DNA of 64,000 nucleotides from NCBI RefSeq assembly GCF_000011065.1, contig NC_004663.1:1178001-1242000 (forward strand). Reading direction: 5' to 3'. Below the pieces are notes generated by a model that was given only the letters and a program-made list of their open reading frames with translations, made no database searches and was not told the origin of the DNA. Positions 61,321-64,000 of this stretch are shown here, piece by piece (the first letter of the stretch is position 1; each line of letters begins with the position of its first letter). The position numbers and the translations under genes are program-made. The DNA is from Bacteroides thetaiotaomicron VPI-5482 (lineage in GTDB: Bacteria > Bacteroidota > Bacteroidia > Bacteroidales > Bacteroidaceae).

Positions 61321-63753
61321 ATGGAAGGGCAATTGAATTTGGACTGTGAACGATTTCAACAAATTACTCAAATGGCGAAAATGGGATGGTGGGAGTCTGA
61401 TGTAAAAAATCAACAGTATATTTGCTCTGATTTTATCGTTGATCTGTTAGGACTTGAAAGCCATCGGATCAGCTTTCAAGAGTTTCATCACAGGATACGC
61501 GAAGATCACCGCACGCGTCTCAGAAACGAATTTATCTCTCATTCAAATCTTGAAACTTATGAGCAAATGTTCCCTATCCAAGCTAAAAACGGAGAAATAT
61601 GGGTATATTCCAAGATCAGTTTCAGAAAACCTGATAAAGAAGGATACAGAGACATATTCGGTTATTTGCAATACGTGGACAAACCTGCGGAAAACAGATG
61701 CGGAAACATCGACTTCTTTCATGTAAACAGTCTGCTTTATCAGCAAAACAGCATCTCCTATTCATTGCTCGCTTTTCTGCAATCCGATAATATCGCGGAG
61801 ATAATCAATCAAATATTAGGTGACCTGCTTAAACAGTTCGGAGGAGACCGTACCTATATCGTCGAAATAGACAGAAAGAAAAGGGTTCAGAATTGCATGT
61901 ATGAAGCTACGGCGGAAGGGGTATCCGAAGAGCGGGATAATCTGCAGGATATACTTTGGGATGAATCTTTTTGGTGGAACAGGCAGATTTCAAACAGGAA
62001 GTCCATTATTCTGAATACTTTGGACGATATGCCCCAAGAGGCTCAGGAATACCGCAAGCTGCTCGAATCACAGAATATTAAGTCACTAATGGCAGTTCCG
62101 CTCATATCCAAAGACAAAATATGGGGATATATGGGCATTGATATGGTGAAGGCTTATCGCAGTTGGAGTAATGTAGATCTTCAGTGGTTTTCTTCATTGG
62201 CAAACATTATCAGTATATACATAGAACTGCGCAAGTCCGAACTTCAAGCGAAGGAAGACCGACTGGCACTGGATCATAGAGAAAAGATTCTCCGTAATAT
62301 CTATAAGAATCTGCCGGCTGGTATCGAACTTTACGATAAAGACGGTTATCTGATTGATATCAATGATAAAGAACTGGAAATATTCGGCTTAACTGATAAA
62401 AATGAGGTCTTGGGGATCAATCTGTTTGACAATCCCAATATTCCGCAAGAAATAAAAGAGAAGCTAAGGGCGCGGAATGATGTAGACTTTTCAATCAATT
62501 ATGATTTCTCCAAAGTAAATAAATATATAGAAACTCAACGGAAAGGAGTCATTAACCTCACTACGAAAGTAACTACGCTTTATGACTCTCAGAATCAGTT
62601 CATCAACTATCTGTTTATCAATATAGATACAACAGAAACCACCAATGCATACACCAAGATACAAGAATTTGAGAATCTGTTTCTCCTGATTGGTGATTAT
62701 GCCAATGTGGGGTTTGCACACTTCAATATACTGACCAGAGATGGCTATGCCCAAGATACATGGTATCGGAATTTAGGTGAAAAAGATGGGACTCCTATGA
62801 CTGAAGTAATTGGAGTATACTCACATGTACATCCTGAAGATCAGGCGGTTCTGAAGAGTTTTGTCCGAGGAGTCAAAGAAGGGAAAGCTACCAGTTTGCG
62901 GAAAGAAGTCCGTGTTAGCAGAGAGAACGGGAAATATACATGGACCAGTATCAATGTTATGGTCAGAGATTATCGTCCGGAGGAAGGCATTATCGAAATG
63001 CTGTGTATCAATTATGATATTACCACTCTGAAAGAGACTGAACAGAAACTGATTATCGCCCGTGATAAAGCGGAAGAACTGGACCGTCTGAAATCAGCTT
63101 TTCTGGCTAATATGAGTCACGAAATCCGTACTCCGCTGAATGCGATTGTCGGCTTTTCCAGCCTGTTGGCAGAAACCGAAAGCAAGGAAGAATGTCAGGA
63201 CTATATCAAGATTGTACAGGATAATAATGACCTTCTCTTGCGACTGATATCTGACATTCTCGATCTTGCGAAGATAGAGGCAGGAACATTCAACTTTGTA
63301 TATGCCGACTTGGATGTAAATGAGGTCTGCTCTGAAATTATCAAGTCCACTGGTATGAAAGTGAAAGGAAATATCAAGCTCCTTTTTGAAAAGCAAATCC
63401 CCGAATGCCATATCTATACAGATAAGAACCGGTTTATGCAGGTGATCACTAACTTTATAAATAATGCACTAAAGTTCACCCATGAGGGGACTATCGCTTT
63501 GGGATACGAACAGATATCTTCTCAGAAAATAAGGTTCTATGTGCGCGATACAGGCGTTGGAATCCCTGCCAGCAAGATAAACAGCGTATTCGAACGTTTT
63601 GTAAAACTGAACAATTTTGTCCAGGGAACGGGACTGGGACTTTCTATCTGTAAAAGCATCATTACACAGATGGAAGGAGAAATCGGGGTAGATTCAACTG
63701 AAGGAGCAGGCTCCTGTTTTTGGTTTACACTTCCTTACCACACAAATGAGTGA
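61321..63753 (+). CDS. soluble PAS/GAF histidine kinase
   Basis: 810 residues without signal peptide or membrane spans. Order: PAS (about 8-120; MAKMGWWESDVKNQQYICSD), GAF (about 150-300; LLKQFGGDRTYIVEIDRKKR, IKSLMAVPLISKDKIWGYMGID), PAS (about 325-440; ILRNIYKNLPAGIELYDKDGYLIDINDKEL), PAS (about 455-580; YSHVHPEDQAV), HisKA with FLANMSHEIRTPLNAIVGFSSLL (His600) and HATPase (FINNALKFTHEG, DTGVGIP, GTGLGLSICKSI). No receiver domain and no adjacent regulator. Kinase core nearly matches that of the 499-residue kinase at 51.5 kb, so the two are paralogues at both ends of one gene block. By position BT0998. Confidence 0.92.
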   Translation: MEGQLNLDCERFQQITQMAKMGWWESDVKNQQYICSDFIVDLLGLESHRISFQEFHHRIREDHRTRLRNEFISHSNLETYEQMFPIQAKNGEIWVYSKISFRKPDKEGYRDIFGYLQYVDKPAENRCGNIDFFHVNSLLYQQNSISYSLLAFLQSDNIAEIINQILGDLLKQFGGDRTYIVEIDRKKRVQNCMYEATAEGVSEERDNLQDILWDESFWWNRQISNRKSIILNTLDDMPQEAQEYRKLLESQNIKSLMAVPLISKDKIWGYMGIDMVKAYRSWSNVDLQWFSSLANIISIYIELRKSELQAKEDRLALDHREKILRNIYKNLPAGIELYDKDGYLIDINDKELEIFGLTDKNEVLGINLFDNPNIPQEIKEKLRARNDVDFSINYDFSKVNKYIETQRKGVINLTTKVTTLYDSQNQFINYLFINIDTTETTNAYTKIQEFENLFLLIGDYANVGFAHFNILTRDGYAQDTWYRNLGEKDGTPMTEVIGVYSHVHPEDQAVLKSFVRGVKEGKATSLRKEVRVSRENGKYTWTSINVMVRDYRPEEGIIEMLCINYDITTLKETEQKLIIARDKAEELDRLKSAFLANMSHEIRTPLNAIVGFSSLLAETESKEECQDYIKIVQDNNDLLLRLISDILDLAKIEAGTFNFVYADLDVNEVCSEIIKSTGMKVKGNIKLLFEKQIPECHIYTDKNRFMQVITNFINNALKFTHEGTIALGYEQISSQKIRFYVRDTGVGIPASKINSVFERFVKLNNFVQGTGLGLSICKSIITQMEGEIGVDSTEGAGSCFWFTLPYHTNE

Positions 63754-63762
63754 AAAAAGGTA

Positions 63763-63770
63763 TATCTTTG
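63763..63770 (+). promoter_or_regulatory. -7 promoter box (TATCTTTG) of the GNAT gene
   Basis: TATCTTTG, 22 bp before the ATG at 63793, fits TAnnTTTG; it lies just beyond the kinase stop codon. Confidence 0.6.
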
Positions 63771-63792
63771 CACTTCATTTATTACCATTATT

Positions 63793-64000
63793 ATGCAGAC
63801 TTACATAGAAACATCCCGTTTAATTCTCCGCGATTGGAAGGAAGAAGATATTCCGGCTTTTGCCCGCATGAACGCCGACCCTCATGTTATGGAATTTTTT
63901 CTCCATCCGCTGACTCCGGAAGAATCACTTGCTTTTTATCACCGTATCCAAAATGAGTTTCAGACCTGTGGCTTTGGCTTGTATGCTGTAGAACGTAAAG
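63793..64000 (+). CDS. GNAT-family N-acetyltransferase (5' part, cut by window edge)
   Basis: The first 69 codons are present: MQTYIETSRLILRDWKEEDIPAFARMNADPHVMEFF, the standard start of RimJ/RimL-like GNAT enzymes (E-T-x-R-L-x-L-R-x-W-x-x-x-D), followed by LTPEESLAFYHRIQNEFQTCGFGLYAVERK. The acetyl-CoA binding loop is outside the window. Acetylates an amine, substrate unknown. Confidence 0.85.
   Translation, partial: MQTYIETSRLILRDWKEEDIPAFARMNADPHVMEFFLHPLTPEESLAFYHRIQNEFQTCGFGLYAVERK

Noticed and set aside
1..64000. tRNA or rRNA genes
   Set aside because: I saw no cloverleaf with the conserved TTCGANNC arm or rRNA-like sequence on either strand, though without a covariance search a missed tRNA cannot be excluded.

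Overview
The window looks like a Bacteroides chromosome, most probably Bacteroides thetaiotaomicron or a very close relative. Signs are moderate GC, near absence of Shine-Dalgarno sequences, many Bacteroides -7 promoter boxes (TAnnTTTG) close to start codons, a one-component hybrid two-component regulator (HTCS), ECF sigma/FecR/TonB receptor modules, and long exported glycoside hydrolases. Gene order and protein sizes from about 17.8 to 61.1 kb match what I remember of the BT0980-BT0998 half of the B. thetaiotaomicron rhamnogalacturonan-II (RG-II) locus. Locus tags and CAZy families given here are recalled, not searched.

Left flank (1-17.7 kb): a polyferredoxin-like membrane protein cut by the window edge; an ECF sigma / FecR anti-sigma / TonB-transducer operon whose receptor has an apparent C-terminal frameshift; a DUF2723 membrane protein with a small DUF3098-like partner; a membrane-tethered TPR regulator; HAD hydrolase; DUF4846 lipoprotein-like protein; SDR; a split ThrE exporter with a DUF6064-like protein; an MFS permease; and a second ECF sigma with a very short anti-sigma-like protein.

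Polysaccharide region (17.8-61.1 kb), almost all on the minus strand: (i) PL1-type lyase plus an uncharacterised beta-helix/DUF6298-type protein; (ii) the HTCS sensor-regulator; (iii) a tight four-gene operon GH106 > SGNH esterase > GH139 > GH2, whose activities fit sequential dismantling of RG-II side chain B; (iv) two GH2 enzymes; (v) GH138 lipoprotein followed by the GH137-GH2 fusion. No SusC/SusD pair lies here, so import must come from the part of the locus outside the window. A TlpA-like lipoprotein, an MgtA-type P-type ATPase with its own OmpR-family two-component system, an ACT-domain protein, an AraC regulator and two soluble PAS kinases are interspersed.

Regulatory structure is the most interesting part. 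Four transcription units of the polysaccharide region, and no other place I found, carry the same bipartite motif TACAAA-N13-CGTCTT 25-50 bp before the first start codon: a candidate operator/promoter of the RG-II HTCS regulon. Four to five TTAGAG repeats in 11-bp phase precede the mgtA promoter, next to an OmpR-family regulator gene. Four intergenic regions contain arrays of three or four short palindromes with a strict 21- or 22-bp period, with different palindrome sequences at different loci; I know of no name for this class. A roughly 305-bp element with long imperfect terminal inverted repeats lies upstream of the HTCS gene.
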